DNA from: Streptomyces aurantiacus
Lineage (GTDB): Bacteria > Actinomycetota > Actinomycetes > Streptomycetales > Streptomycetaceae
Length of the DNA: 64,000 nucleotides
Reading direction: 5' to 3'
NCBI RefSeq assembly: GCF_027107535.1
Contig: NZ_CP114283.1
Span: forward strand, 5,394,001-5,458,000
The notes below the pieces were generated by a model that made no database searches, had not been told where the DNA came from, and worked only from the letters and a program-made list of their open reading frames with translations. Shown in pieces: positions 8,806 through 17,515 of the stretch. Position numbers and translations under genes: made by a program. Within the stretch, counting starts at the first letter, position 1. The number at the start of each line of letters is the position of its first letter.

Positions 8806-9927
8806 CTAGTGTCCTGCGCCAGAGATCCGTCGGCAGAAGCGGGCGAGGGAGTCGAGGATCTCTTCGGCTGTCTTGGTCCAGATGAACGGCTTGGGGTCTT
8901 CGTTCCAGTCCTTGACCCAGGCCCGGATGTCGGCTTCCAGGGCCTGGATGTTCTTGTGTGCGCCGCGGCGGATCATCTGGTGGGCCAGGTAGCCGAACCA
9001 CCGCTCGACCTGGTTGATCCAGGAGGAGCCGGTCGGGGTGAAGTGCAGCTCGAACCGCGGGTGTTTGGCCAGCCAGGCTTTGATCGCAGGGGTCTTGTGG
9101 GTGCCGTAGTTGTCCACGATCAGATGGACCTGCAGGTGTGCGGGCACCTCTTTGTCGATCCGGATCAGGAACTTCTTGAACTCCGCGGCCCGGTGCCGGC
9201 GGTGCAGGGCAGTGATGACCTCACCCGTGGCGACGTCGAACGCGGCGAACAAGGTGGTCAGGCCGTTGCGGACGTAGTCGTGGGTGCGCCGCTCGGGCAT
9301 GCCCGGCATTATCGGCAGCACCGGCTGGGACCGGTCCAGGGCCTGGATCTGCGACTTCTCGTCCACCGAGAGCACCACCGCACCCTCAGGAGGGTTGAAG
9401 TACAGGCCCACGACGTCGTAGACCTTCTCCACGAACAGCGGGTCCGTCGACAGCTTGAAGGTGTCCGCCAGATGCGGCCTGAGCTGGAACTGCCGCCAGA
9501 TCCGGCCCACGGTCGACTTCGACAGGCCGCTGTGCTGGGCCATCGATTTCCTGGACCAGTGGGTGGCGTTCTTCGGCAGCTGTTCCAGCGTGGTGACCAC
9601 CACCGCCTCCACCTGATCGACGCTGATGGTGGGCGGCCGGCCCGGCCTGGGCTCGTCGACCAGCCCGTCCAGCCGCTCGGCGAGAAAGCGCCGCCGCCAC
9701 TTGCGGACCGTGTCCGCGGCCACCCGAAGCTCCCGGGCGACCACGACGATCGGCGGTACTTCCGGCCCCGCACACGCCAGGACAATCCGCGCTCGCAGGG
9801 CCAGGGCCTGGGCCGATGTCGCCCGACGCGTCCACCGCTCCAGCTCCGCCCGCTCCTCCGCGGACAGCAGCAACGGCTCCAACTTGGGGCCCCGACGAGG
9901 AACTGACGCACCAGCAGTAGAAGTCAC
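8806..9927 (-). CDS. IS630 family transposase
   Basis: About 373-residue transposase. An N-terminal HTH (LALRARIVLACAGP, VARELRVAADTVRKWRRRF) is followed by the DDE domain with VLSVDEKSQIQALDRSQP, HLIVDNYGTHKT and SSWINQVERWFGYL. The catalytic Asp-Asp-Glu can be read from VDEKS, VDNYG and NQVE. The TAG stop sits in the terminal TA at the element edge, so termination depends on the insertion junction. The start is uncertain: GTG 9927 is used, an upstream TTG 9945 is possible. No accessory gene is present. Confidence 0.9.
   Translation of the reverse strand: MTSTAGASVPRRGPKLEPLLLSAEERAELERWTRRATSAQALALRARIVLACAGPEVPPIVVVARELRVAADTVRKWRRRFLAERLDGLVDEPRPGRPPTISVDQVEAVVVTTLEQLPKNATHWSRKSMAQHSGLSKSTVGRIWRQFQLRPHLADTFKLSTDPLFVEKVYDVVGLYFNPPEGAVVLSVDEKSQIQALDRSQPVLPIMPGMPERRTHDYVRNGLTTLFAAFDVATGEVITALHRRHRAAEFKKFLIRIDKEVPAHLQVHLIVDNYGTHKTPAIKAWLAKHPRFELHFTPTGSSWINQVERWFGYLAHQMIRRGAHKNIQALEADIRAWVKDWNEDPKPFIWTKTAEEILDSLARFCRRISGAGH
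8809..8821. repeat. IS630 left terminal inverted repeat
   Basis: GTGTCCTGCGCCA, perfectly complementary to the right end at 9950-9962. It directly follows the duplicated TA. Confidence 0.88.
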
Positions 9928-9949
9928 ACACCAACTAACGATCAACTAC

Positions 9950-9962
9950 TGGCGCAGGACAC
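9950..9962. repeat. IS630 right terminal inverted repeat
   Basis: TGGCGCAGGACAC, the reverse complement of the left end. It is followed by the duplicated TA at 9963-9964. Confidence 0.88.
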
Positions 9963-9965
9963 TAG

Positions 9966-10373
9966 CGGGCGATGGCCGATTCTGCAGGGGGCAGGACCCC
10001 GGTTCGCAGTGACGGCCGATACGGAATGAGGCCGAGCCATGGGGGTGTGGGCAGAACCTGCAGCCTCTGCGAAATGGCGCGCATGCGACTCCCCTTTCTC
10101 TGGCCTCGCCCGTGGACCTTTGCCTGAGGAGCATCGTGCGCTTCGGACTTTGTCATCCGTTGCAGGAAACTTTGCCGGTGGTGCACCACTGCAAGTTGGC
10201 GCCGCATCAGGCAAGGGCGGGCCCTGCGTGTGCCCGTCGAAGCCGTTGCACAGCGGGATCAATTCCCGCGAGACTGATGCCGGGAGCCGTCCGTGTCGAG
10301 GGGGACTTGTGAGGGATCGGGCCGAGGTACCGCCAGACCGGCTCTGTGACCGACGCGGACGAGGGGCTGCCTC
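9966..10373. other. Gene-free leader upstream of the AraC gene
   Basis: About 400 bases between the IS630 end and the AraC regulator. Open frames here show no family resemblance and no good ribosome sites. It presumably holds the regulator promoter, which the upstream insertion may have altered. Confidence 0.4.
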
Positions 10374-11342
10374 ATGAGCCCGGTCCTGGACACCACGTTC
10401 ATACCGCCGCAGGACCGGAAGGAAGTGGTCCGCAACGCGGTGTGGGAATCCATGGTGGCAGTCGATATCGACCACCGTCCTGCAGCTGAGGACATCCGCG
10501 TTCGCATAGGCCTCGGCACCGTGGGGCCCATCAGGATCTGTTCGGCGAGGGCGACCTCGGTCACGATCCGTCGGACGGAGCGGCTCGCCCGGGTGGACGA
10601 GGAACCGGCCGTCACTCTCGGTGTTCAGATGACGGGCAGCAGCCTGGTGGTGCAGAACGGTCGCGAGTGCCTGCTGAGGCAGGGAGACTTGGCCGTCTAC
10701 GAATCGATCTCTCCCTACACACACCTTTTCGACGAAGGAGTCGACTACCGCTTCATCCGTTTTCCCCGTGCGGCACTCGCGCTCCCCGACCGGTTGTTAC
10801 GAGACGTCACCGCGGTCCCGCTGGGATCCGACAACCCCGTTGCACGCCTCGCTTTCACCTACTTCTCCCAACTGGCCGTCAGCGACGCATTGCACCAGGG
10901 TGTGCACGCGAACGCCGTCGTGGAACCCAGCATCGAACTCCTCCGTGCCGTCCTCACGTCCCAGCACGGCAACTCCAGCCTGGCCAAAGACCCGTTGGAG
11001 GCGACACTCAGCCTGCGGATCACTCACTACATCCGGAAGCACCTGGCGGATCCCGATCTGTCGGCGGCACGGATAGCCGCCGCACACGACATCTCCGTAC
11101 GTCACCTCTACGCGGTCCTGTCCCGCTCGGGCATCAGCCTCGGAGACTGGATCCGTACACACCGCCTGGCCGAATGCAAGCGAGAGCTGGCCGGCCCGAA
11201 CGGTCGGCTGCGGACCATCGCAGCGATAGGACGAAGGTGGGGCTTCGTGGACGCGACCCACTTCAGCAAGGTGTTCAAACAGGCATACGGACTCTCGCCT
11301 CGGGCCTGGCGCGATCAGCACCGCCCCCGCTCCTCCACGTGA
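10374..11342 (+). CDS. AraC family regulator (AraC-binding-like N-domain)
   Basis: 322 residues. The N-terminal half is a cupin-like sensing domain of the AraC_binding_2 type (RTERLARVDEEPAVTLGVQM, CLLRQGDLAVYESISPY). The C-terminal AraC HTH covers about residues 222-318 (THYIRKHLADPDLSAARIAA, HDISVRHLYAVLSRSG, then WGFVDATHFSKVFKQAYGLS). ATG 10374 follows GAGGGG. No adjacent target gene is obvious; the Tat esterase downstream is convergent. Confidence 0.9.
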   Translation: MSPVLDTTFIPPQDRKEVVRNAVWESMVAVDIDHRPAAEDIRVRIGLGTVGPIRICSARATSVTIRRTERLARVDEEPAVTLGVQMTGSSLVVQNGRECLLRQGDLAVYESISPYTHLFDEGVDYRFIRFPRAALALPDRLLRDVTAVPLGSDNPVARLAFTYFSQLAVSDALHQGVHANAVVEPSIELLRAVLTSQHGNSSLAKDPLEATLSLRITHYIRKHLADPDLSAARIAAAHDISVRHLYAVLSRSGISLGDWIRTHRLAECKRELAGPNGRLRTIAAIGRRWGFVDATHFSKVFKQAYGLSPRAWRDQHRPRSST

Positions 11343-11702
11343 TGGTCTCCGCGCGGCCGCGTTTCACGTGACCGTTCTTGGACGCTCGGTCTGGGGTCGG
11401 GGCAGTGTCGTTGAGCGGACCTGCCCGGCTTGATGCGCAGTCAGGTGACGGAACCATCGGGACCAACCTACGTCCCGGCACCCAGCCCCGCCGGACGGTC
11501 CACGGCATCGCGGGTGACCCGTGTGGTTGCCCGTCGCCGTCCTCATACCGCACAGCACTGGCATACCGCAGGGATCACCCACCATCGCCACCCGAGACCC
11601 GCCACCCGAGACCCATCCTCAATGGTCAGCAGCAGTGCTATGTGGATGAATGGATGTGCGTGTTGCCGCTGAAGGGCCGAGTCAGCGCACGCGGAATTCC
11701 GG
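11343..11702. other. Gene-free convergent region with a 14-base direct repeat
   Basis: The stretch lies between the ends of the AraC and esterase genes. GCCACCCGAGACCC occurs twice in tandem near 11587-11614. No recognisable coding sequence is present on either strand; one short frame after another breaks. Confidence 0.4.
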
Positions 11703-12980
11703 TCAATGCCGGTGCTGGGCGGCCATCCACTGCCAGATGTGCGTTCCGTTGGTACTGGGGTCATTGCGGGCGACGTAGATCCACGACCAGTGGCCGGCGA
11801 ACTGGTGACCGTTCCAGGTGACGTGGTCGTAGAGCGTCATCAGTGAGCCTGGGATGAGGTCGTGCGCGTGGGCGGTGTTGGCCTGTGGATCCACAGTTGT
11901 GTCGTCGCGGGAGGCGACGAGCCAACTTGGGGTCGTGATCCTCGCCAGCTCGGCGTCGGGGATCAGCGGTGCACCGCCGGGCGGGAACGACGTGACAACG
12001 CCGCAGATCGGCACGGAAGCAGCGAACAGGGTGGGATAAACGGTGGTCATCTTCATGCTCATGTAACCGCCGTTGCTGCAGCCGACGACGTAGATCCGGT
12101 CGTGGTCGATACGGTTCCTGCGCGCGACATCGCCGATGATCTCGCGAATGCGTGGAGCAAAGCGGGGGCCGTCCTGCATCCAGGCGGAGGTGCTCTGCGG
12201 GGCGAGGACGTAGGCGCCGTTGAAGATGCGTTGCGCCTGGGGGGTGGCGAAGCCCAGGGCGCCCCGGTTGGCTCGTAGCGTGGTCTCGTTGTCGTAGTAG
12301 TTGTCGGGGAGTGAGGCGCCCTCACCTCCGCCGTGCAGCCAGACGATCAGCGGGTGCTTGCCTCGTCGGGAGGAGCGGGAGCCGGTAGGCGAGTACAGCC
12401 GGTACTTCATTCCCGACCCGGAGACATGGGAGCTGAACGCGTCGACCTCGGGGTCCGACAGACGACGGCCCTGCACGAAGTTCTTGATGGTGATCGATCG
12501 GTGATCGCGTAAGGCGATCGGGGCGTGCTGGGTGATGGTGTAGGCGAGGTCGAGCATGACGTTGCGACCCCTGCCCGCGATGTAGCCGAGAGTGCTGCCG
12601 CCGATCTGGCCTTCGGCATGGCTCAGGTCGAGGACGATATTGCCGCGGTGGTCGAGCCGGACGGCGGTCACCGTGCGGTCGAGGTCGTACTCACTGAAGA
12701 TGGCGTCGCCGACGGCGATGGGGATCGGGCTGGTGGCCTTGGCGTGCACGGTGAAGGTGCCGGTGGTCAGACTGGCCGGGTCGATCGGGCCGAGCCGCGT
12801 GGTGTTGAGGGTGATCGAGGTGACCTGTTCGCCACCGTCGAGCACCTGGGCGTTCAAGGTGAATCTCACGCTGGTGGCTGCATGGCCGTCGGCATACGCG
12901 GCGACGCCGGGCAGGGACAGGCCGGCGGCGGCGCCCGTGCCGGCGGCCAGAATGGTGCGACGGTTGATCGGTGTTGCCAT
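11703..12980 (-). CDS. Tat-exported carbohydrate-esterase-like alpha/beta hydrolase
   Basis: 425 residues. The Tat signal is NRRTILAAGTGAAAG, ending near PGVAAYADG. Residues 35-190 form an Ig-like beta domain (SVRFTLNAQVLDGGEQVTSI). The catalytic domain follows: oxyanion WLHGGGEGA, nucleophile elbow GCSNGGYMS, Asp in ASRDDTTVDP and a late His in WNGHQF. The layout matches EstA-type and PHB-depolymerase-like esterases acting on plant polymer esters. The product should be extracellular. GAGGA precedes ATG 12980. Exact substrate is unknown. Confidence 0.85.
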   Translation of the reverse strand: MATPINRRTILAAGTGAAAGLSLPGVAAYADGHAATSVRFTLNAQVLDGGEQVTSITLNTTRLGPIDPASLTTGTFTVHAKATSPIPIAVGDAIFSEYDLDRTVTAVRLDHRGNIVLDLSHAEGQIGGSTLGYIAGRGRNVMLDLAYTITQHAPIALRDHRSITIKNFVQGRRLSDPEVDAFSSHVSGSGMKYRLYSPTGSRSSRRGKHPLIVWLHGGGEGASLPDNYYDNETTLRANRGALGFATPQAQRIFNGAYVLAPQSTSAWMQDGPRFAPRIREIIGDVARRNRIDHDRIYVVGCSNGGYMSMKMTTVYPTLFAASVPICGVVTSFPPGGAPLIPDAELARITTPSWLVASRDDTTVDPQANTAHAHDLIPGSLMTLYDHVTWNGHQFAGHWSWIYVARNDPSTNGTHIWQWMAAQHRH

Positions 12981-13177
12981 GCGGACTCCTCGAGTGGTGG
13001 AGAGGCTTCATCGCGGCCTGCGTACCGAACCCGGCGGCGGGCGCCGCCAGTCGACAGCGGCCCGCTACGTACAGGATCAGGACCGGCAGTGTCATGAGCA
13101 AGACACAAGCGAACACCGCCGGCACCTTCCCGGCTCGTAACGGACACGTTCTGCTTCGCTGTTCTCCAGACGATGGC

Positions 13178-13224
13178 GGTGCGCAGGGCCCTGCCTGGGC
13201 TCCACCGCCCGGGCCCTGCGCACC
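13178..13224. terminator. Hairpin downstream of the MerR gene
   Basis: GGTGCGCAGGGCC at 13178-13190 pairs perfectly with GGCCCTGCGCACC at 13212-13224. The intervening bases can form an inner stem. It lies 13 bases past the MerR stop and so probably ends that transcript. Confidence 0.7.
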
Positions 13225-13236
13225 ACCCCACCGGCC

Positions 13237-13641
13237 TCAACTCGCCTCGGCGACGCCCGGCTGAGGCGGCCTTCCCGTCCCGGCTCCCTCAGGGGGCGCG
13301 GCGGCGATGATGCTGTCGAGGATCGCGTGGGACGCCTGTAGATCCTCGATGGCGCGGGTGATTCGCTCGCCCTCCCGGCGCAGTTGGGCGAGCAGGTCTG
13401 GACAGGTGGGGACGAGACGCTCGTCGTCCGACCGGATGCACGGCAGGACCTGGGCGATCAGAGCGGTCGGAAGGCCTGCCGCCAGCAGACAGCGAATGCG
13501 GCGCACCGTCTCGACGTCCGACTCGTTGTAGACGCGGTAGCCGCTGGGCAGTCGCTCGGGCGTCAGCAGTCCTTGCTGCTCGTAGTAGCGAAGCAGCCGC
13601 TCATGGACCCTGGTGCGCTGCACCATCTCCTTCATACGCAT
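13237..13641 (-). CDS. MerR family regulator
   Basis: 134-residue MerR protein. The N-terminal winged helix reads MRMKEMVQRTRVHERLLRYY followed by EQQGLLTPERLPSGYRVY, then a dimerisation coiled coil (LLAQLRREGERITRAIEDLQ). No Cys-rich metal loop is present, so an organic inducer or stress signal is more likely than a metal. I start at ATG 13641 where the family normally begins; GTG 13695 would add 18 poorly conserved residues. It is divergent from an alpha/beta hydrolase whose promoter has the long MerR spacer. Confidence 0.87.
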   Translation of the reverse strand: MRMKEMVQRTRVHERLLRYYEQQGLLTPERLPSGYRVYNESDVETVRRIRCLLAAGLPTALIAQVLPCIRSDDERLVPTCPDLLAQLRREGERITRAIEDLQASHAILDSIIAAAPPEGAGTGRPPQPGVAEAS

Positions 13642-13682
13642 GCCGCTCGCCCCGTTCCCGTTCCGCTTGCCCACGCCGCCAC

Positions 13683-13713
13683 TTGACTCTGACACTGATG
13701 TCGGAGTTTAACG
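13683..13713 (+). promoter_or_regulatory. MerR-type promoter with 18-19 bp spacer and dyad
   Basis: TTGACT at 13683-13688 and TTTAAC/TTAACG ending at 13712-13713 are 18-19 bases apart, longer than the optimal 17. The spacer carries the imperfect dyad CTCTGAC/GTCGGAG. This is the classic arrangement that MerR proteins untwist. Predicted transcription starts at or a few bases before ATG 13722, so the mRNA is likely leaderless. Confidence 0.7.
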
Positions 13714-13721
13714 TCGGCGGC

Positions 13722-14531
13722 ATGACCGTTGATCACGCGCTTCCCAGTCCTGAGCTCGACGTCCTTGTACAGGGGCGCGGCCCCGCGCTTCTGCTGGCCC
13801 ACGGCGCCGGCGGCGGCATTGAGGCGAACTTCGGCCTCGCCCTCGACGATCTCGCCCAGGACCACACCCTCGTCGGGCCGCACTACCCCGGAGCGGGTGC
13901 CTCTCCCAGAGCCATCGAGCCCTTGGCCCTGGACGACCTCGCCGATCGCCTGGTCGCGGCCGCCGTCGCAGCCGGCCAGGACTCGTTCGCCGTCCTCGGA
14001 GAGTCCCTCGGCAGCGCCGTGGCCGTCCGGATCGCCACACGGCACCCCACCCGTGTCCGGGCCCTCATCCTCACCGCCGGCTTCCCTACCGCAGACCCCG
14101 TCCTGGCGCTCGCCGCCCAGCTGTTCAAGTCCCTGGCGGCCGCGGGCCAGTGGAACGACCTGGCACGACTCGCCCTCGTGTCCTGCATGTCCCGCGCGGA
14201 CCTGGCGGACCTCGAACCGGCCGACCTCGACGCAGCCGTCTCCCAGACCCTGGCCGCGATGCCGCCGGGCATGTTGGACCACTTCGACCTGGTCTCCCGC
14301 GTTGACGTCCGGACCGACCTGCCGAAGGTGTCCGCACCGACCCTGGTGGTGGCGCCGACCGGCGACCGGCTGGTGCTGCCCGAAAGTTCGTACCGCCTGG
14401 CGGCCGGCATCCCGGGCGCCAGGCTGATCGAACTGCCCGGCGCCGCTCATGTCCTGAACACGGCTGACCGAGCGACCTGGCTCCGCCACGTCCGCGAATT
14501 CCTCGCCGCTCTCCCCGCCAGGCCGGCGTGA
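13722..14531 (+). CDS. Alpha/beta hydrolase
   Basis: 269-residue cytoplasmic alpha/beta hydrolase. The oxyanion segment is LLAHGAGGGIEANF, the nucleophile elbow is VLGESLGSAVA, the acid is in VVAPTGDRLVLP and the His in LPGAAHVLNTADR. Start ATG 13722 is set by the promoter; no ribosome site precedes it, in keeping with a leaderless message. It is paired with the divergent MerR gene and is its likely target. Substrate unknown. Confidence 0.86.
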   Translation: MTVDHALPSPELDVLVQGRGPALLLAHGAGGGIEANFGLALDDLAQDHTLVGPHYPGAGASPRAIEPLALDDLADRLVAAAVAAGQDSFAVLGESLGSAVAVRIATRHPTRVRALILTAGFPTADPVLALAAQLFKSLAAAGQWNDLARLALVSCMSRADLADLEPADLDAAVSQTLAAMPPGMLDHFDLVSRVDVRTDLPKVSAPTLVVAPTGDRLVLPESSYRLAAGIPGARLIELPGAAHVLNTADRATWLRHVREFLAALPARPA

Positions 14532-14679
14532 GCACCACTCCTGACGGATCAGGCCGGTCCGGCCACGAAGTCGTCGGCCGGGCGCCGGGCCGGCCACCGG
14601 CTCCTCCGCCACCGGCCTCGAGCAGCTGCGGACCGCTGCCCAGCAGCAGGGGGTGGGCGCCGACTGCCGAGGTCGTGGT

Positions 14680-15363
14680 TCAGTCGGTCTGGGCGCGCTG
14701 GAGGCGGCGGGCCTTGACGCGGCGTGCCGGTGCTGCGGGGTCGGCCACCGTGCCGGCGGTCTGCGCCCGGTACAGGGTGGGTTTGCTGGTGTCCAGTCTG
14801 GCGGCGACCCGGGCCAGGGTCTTGTCACCGGGGCGGACAGCGATGTGGAAGTGTGAGGCCTTCACGGGGGCCAGGTCGCCGCCCCAGACGACGGTTCCCT
14901 CGCAGTCGGCGAGGATGTCCCGCACGATCTGCTCGTGATGCGGCCACAGGCCTTCGCTGCCGGCCAGTGGATAGGCCCTGGGGTGGAGGGCGATGGCGGT
15001 GCCGGAGAGATGGTTGGACTCGAAGTCGGCTCGGACGGCACGGCGGGCTGTGTGGGCGGTCATGCCACCGCCCTCGCCCGAGTCGACGGCGCCGATCTCG
15101 TAGTGCCAGCGGCGTGCGACGTGCAGCAGTACCGCCGCGGCGTCACCCTGGTGCAGGGAGACCGACCTGGAGGTCCCCTCGACGCGGTGGACCGCGATGG
15201 CGTCGGGATCGATCCGCCAGCCGTTGGCGGAGAGTTCACGGTCCCACTGACCCGTGGGCACGGCGGCGGCGTCGGCTGACGCGGGGGTGGCCAGGGCACT
15301 GGATGCCACAGCAAGAAGGCCTGTGCCGGCAGCGGCACTCAGGAGACTGCGTCTGGAAATCAT
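14680..15363 (-). CDS. Tat-exported M15-like peptidase homologue, one zinc ligand missing
   Basis: 227 residues. The Tat signal is ISRRSLLSAAAGTGLLAVAS with cleavage near TPASADA. The core resembles VanY/M15C D,D-peptidases: SNHLSGTAIALHP, then ILADCEGTVVWGGDL and ASHFHIAV. The family motif SxHxxGxAxD ends in Ala here instead of the zinc-binding Asp, so activity is doubtful. It begins 10 bases after the stop of the upstream amidase/DUF1906 gene and its ribosome site (GAGGA) overlaps that gap, so the two form an operon. Cell-wall binding is inferred. Confidence 0.75.
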   Translation of the reverse strand: MISRRSLLSAAAGTGLLAVASSALATPASADAAAVPTGQWDRELSANGWRIDPDAIAVHRVEGTSRSVSLHQGDAAAVLLHVARRWHYEIGAVDSGEGGGMTAHTARRAVRADFESNHLSGTAIALHPRAYPLAGSEGLWPHHEQIVRDILADCEGTVVWGGDLAPVKASHFHIAVRPGDKTLARVAARLDTSKPTLYRAQTAGTVADPAAPARRVKARRLQRAQTD

Positions 15364-15373
15364 GGGTGGGTCC

Positions 15374-17515
15374 TCACTCGCCTTGGCCTACAACGGACAC
15401 ACCTGGGTCGCTTCCCTCGCGCCAGATGTTGTGGTCCAGTCCCCAGCCCGACTGGAACTCGTACTCGAGGATCTGGTTGAACGACCAGTTCTCCGGCAGC
15501 GGGAAACCCAGGTTCCCTGAGAAACCCCAGGACATGCCGGAGACGAACGACCAGCGGGCGCCAACACCCTTCGATACACGGGTGCAAACGTTTCGGGAGC
15601 CGTAGACACCGAAGACGTACCGGCCTCCCAGTTCGGCGAGACCGGCCTTGACGCCTGTGAAGTAGGGCGCGATGTGGCTGACGATCTCCTCGTCCGTCGC
15701 GTCGTAGTCGACTCCGAAGTAGATGCATGTCCCGGCGCCGATGCCATGCTCGGCGGCTTTCTGGTGTGCCTTCTTCCCCTGGTCGTAGCCCTTGTCGTAA
15801 GTGAAGTTGGCGAGTTGGGTGCCGTCGTACTGGAAGATGGGGAAGAATCTCAGACCGGCGTCCAGAATCCGCTGCGGCTCCCCGGGCTTGAGAGCCTTGC
15901 CTCGGTAGTCCTCGTCGCCAGGGCTGAGATGCTCGTCCAGATAGCGACCGACGATGTGATAGCCATTGGCCTTCAGCAACCGCCCACGCTGCAGGGTGAT
16001 CTCGGTGATGCAGTCGCAACCGGTGGCATCCCGCGTGGTGTCACCGGACGACACGAGGAGCTGAGCCCAGGTGGTGTAGTCGTTGTGGCCCGTGACGGGT
16101 ATCTGGGAGAACGCCTGGAATGCTTGCAGCCATCCAAGGTGGGTGCCGGTCTGGGCGTCGATGCCGATGTCCGCCGCGAGGTATTTCACCTCGCCCTCCG
16201 CCCTGTACGTGGGCGAGTTGACGTAGCAGGCGGCGCGGAACAGGTACCGCAGATCCCCCGTGAGGGTGGCCGATCCCTTCCCCTTGAGCGCGGCCTGTGT
16301 GCCGGGCCCGAAATATCCGTTGATGGCACTCGCGGCTATGCCGGTCTCGTACTGGATGCCCATCATGAGGCCCTGCTGGACATCGCGGGAATAGATGCCG
16401 TCGCAGGGCACGAGCCCCATCGCGGGAATCCCGATACCCGCGACATAGCGGGAGTTCAGCCGCTGCTGGATGGTGCGGACATTCTTGTCACCGCCGGGTA
16501 CGAGGCGGAACTGGTCCATGCGCAGCAGTGCTTTCAGGACGTGCGGCCACATCTTGTAGACCACCGCACCGCTCGCGTACGTCACGCCCAAGTCGTCGTA
16601 GACCTGCTCGATGCAGTCCTCGGAGTCGGACGTCCACTGATCCGGGTGGATGGAGGCCCAGTAGCCCTTGCACCACAGGACGCCGTTGTAGAGGCGGATC
16701 AGGTTCTCGTTCTTTTCATCGGCGGGCATCTTCCCGCGGCTCTTCACGGCTTCGAACGTGCCCGGGCCGAAGTTCTGGACCAGGGGAGAGATACCGAGTT
16801 CATGCTGGAGAGCCTGGGTGAGCGTCAGTACCGTGGACCAGGCGATACGCCCGTTCTCTGGGCACGCGATGAATCCGGGCTTGTCACCGTAGGTTTTGTT
16901 CACCCATTTCTGGGTCCGATACACGTGGATGTCGCCGCCGACCCCCGTCCACGGCGCGGAGGGATCGATGGTGGATCCCGGGCGCGCGTACATACCAAGA
17001 TCCCCGGGGCAGGCGGTGTCGTACCCGTAGGAGTGGGGGAAGATCATCCCACCGGTCTTCCGCGGGGCCTCGGTGCGCAGGTGATCGATGAGGTCCCTGA
17101 TGGTGCGCAGCATGGTTTCGTTCACCACGTCGTTGGAGCGAATGAGCCCCACGATCGAATAGAACCCGGTGTTGCGACCCACATCCTCGATGGGCGCCGC
17201 GCCGCCCGCGTTGGCTTCACCGCGTTCGTATCCGCGCCCCTGGTAGATGATGCCGTGCGGACAGACGAGAAAGTTGTAGCCGATGTCGCCGAAGTATTTG
17301 GGCCAGTGGTCCTCGTAGACGTCCGCGATCGCATTCTGGCAATCCTCCTCCGTCTCCAGGTCGCTGGTGCTCCCACCTCCGAGATAGTGGATGAACACCC
17401 CCTTCTCCGGCTTCCAATCCCGCGGTGACCATTCGGGAGGTGCGGAGGCGTGTGCCCGTCTGGCCTCCGTCACGTACTTGCCCCAGGTGTCGCGCTCGTG
17501 GATCGTGACGTTCAT
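15374..17515 (-). CDS. PGRP/amidase plus DUF1906 glycoside-hydrolase-like fusion
   Basis: 713 residues in three parts. Residues 1-200 are a PGRP-type N-acetylmuramoyl amidase domain with ligands visible at FIHYLGGGS (His43), PHSYGYDT (His161) and ACPGD (Cys169). Residues 200-490 contain two repeated peptidoglycan-binding-like segments (GPGTFEAVKSRGKM, GPGTQAALKGKGS). Residues 495-713 are a DUF1906/GH25-like barrel (NGYHIVGRYLDEH, GIGAGTCIYFGVDYDAT). There is no signal peptide, which is unusual for a wall hydrolase. GAGGAACC precedes ATG 17515. It forms an operon with the Tat M15-like gene. Confidence 0.8.
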   Translation of the reverse strand: MNVTIHERDTWGKYVTEARRAHASAPPEWSPRDWKPEKGVFIHYLGGGSTSDLETEEDCQNAIADVYEDHWPKYFGDIGYNFLVCPHGIIYQGRGYERGEANAGGAAPIEDVGRNTGFYSIVGLIRSNDVVNETMLRTIRDLIDHLRTEAPRKTGGMIFPHSYGYDTACPGDLGMYARPGSTIDPSAPWTGVGGDIHVYRTQKWVNKTYGDKPGFIACPENGRIAWSTVLTLTQALQHELGISPLVQNFGPGTFEAVKSRGKMPADEKNENLIRLYNGVLWCKGYWASIHPDQWTSDSEDCIEQVYDDLGVTYASGAVVYKMWPHVLKALLRMDQFRLVPGGDKNVRTIQQRLNSRYVAGIGIPAMGLVPCDGIYSRDVQQGLMMGIQYETGIAASAINGYFGPGTQAALKGKGSATLTGDLRYLFRAACYVNSPTYRAEGEVKYLAADIGIDAQTGTHLGWLQAFQAFSQIPVTGHNDYTTWAQLLVSSGDTTRDATGCDCITEITLQRGRLLKANGYHIVGRYLDEHLSPGDEDYRGKALKPGEPQRILDAGLRFFPIFQYDGTQLANFTYDKGYDQGKKAHQKAAEHGIGAGTCIYFGVDYDATDEEIVSHIAPYFTGVKAGLAELGGRYVFGVYGSRNVCTRVSKGVGARWSFVSGMSWGFSGNLGFPLPENWSFNQILEYEFQSGWGLDHNIWREGSDPGVSVVGQGE

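Larger units (their letters stand above)
8807..9964. mobile_element. Intact IS630-family insertion sequence
   Basis: Bounded by TA at 8807-8808 and 9963-9964, the target duplication of IS630 elements. Inside are perfect 13-bp terminal inverted repeats, GTGTCCTGCGCCA at 8809-8821 and its complement at 9950-9962. The flanking C and G extend the match to 16 bp. One full-length transposase fills the element. Perfect ends and an open frame point to a recent insertion, next to the P450 remnant. Confidence 0.9.
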
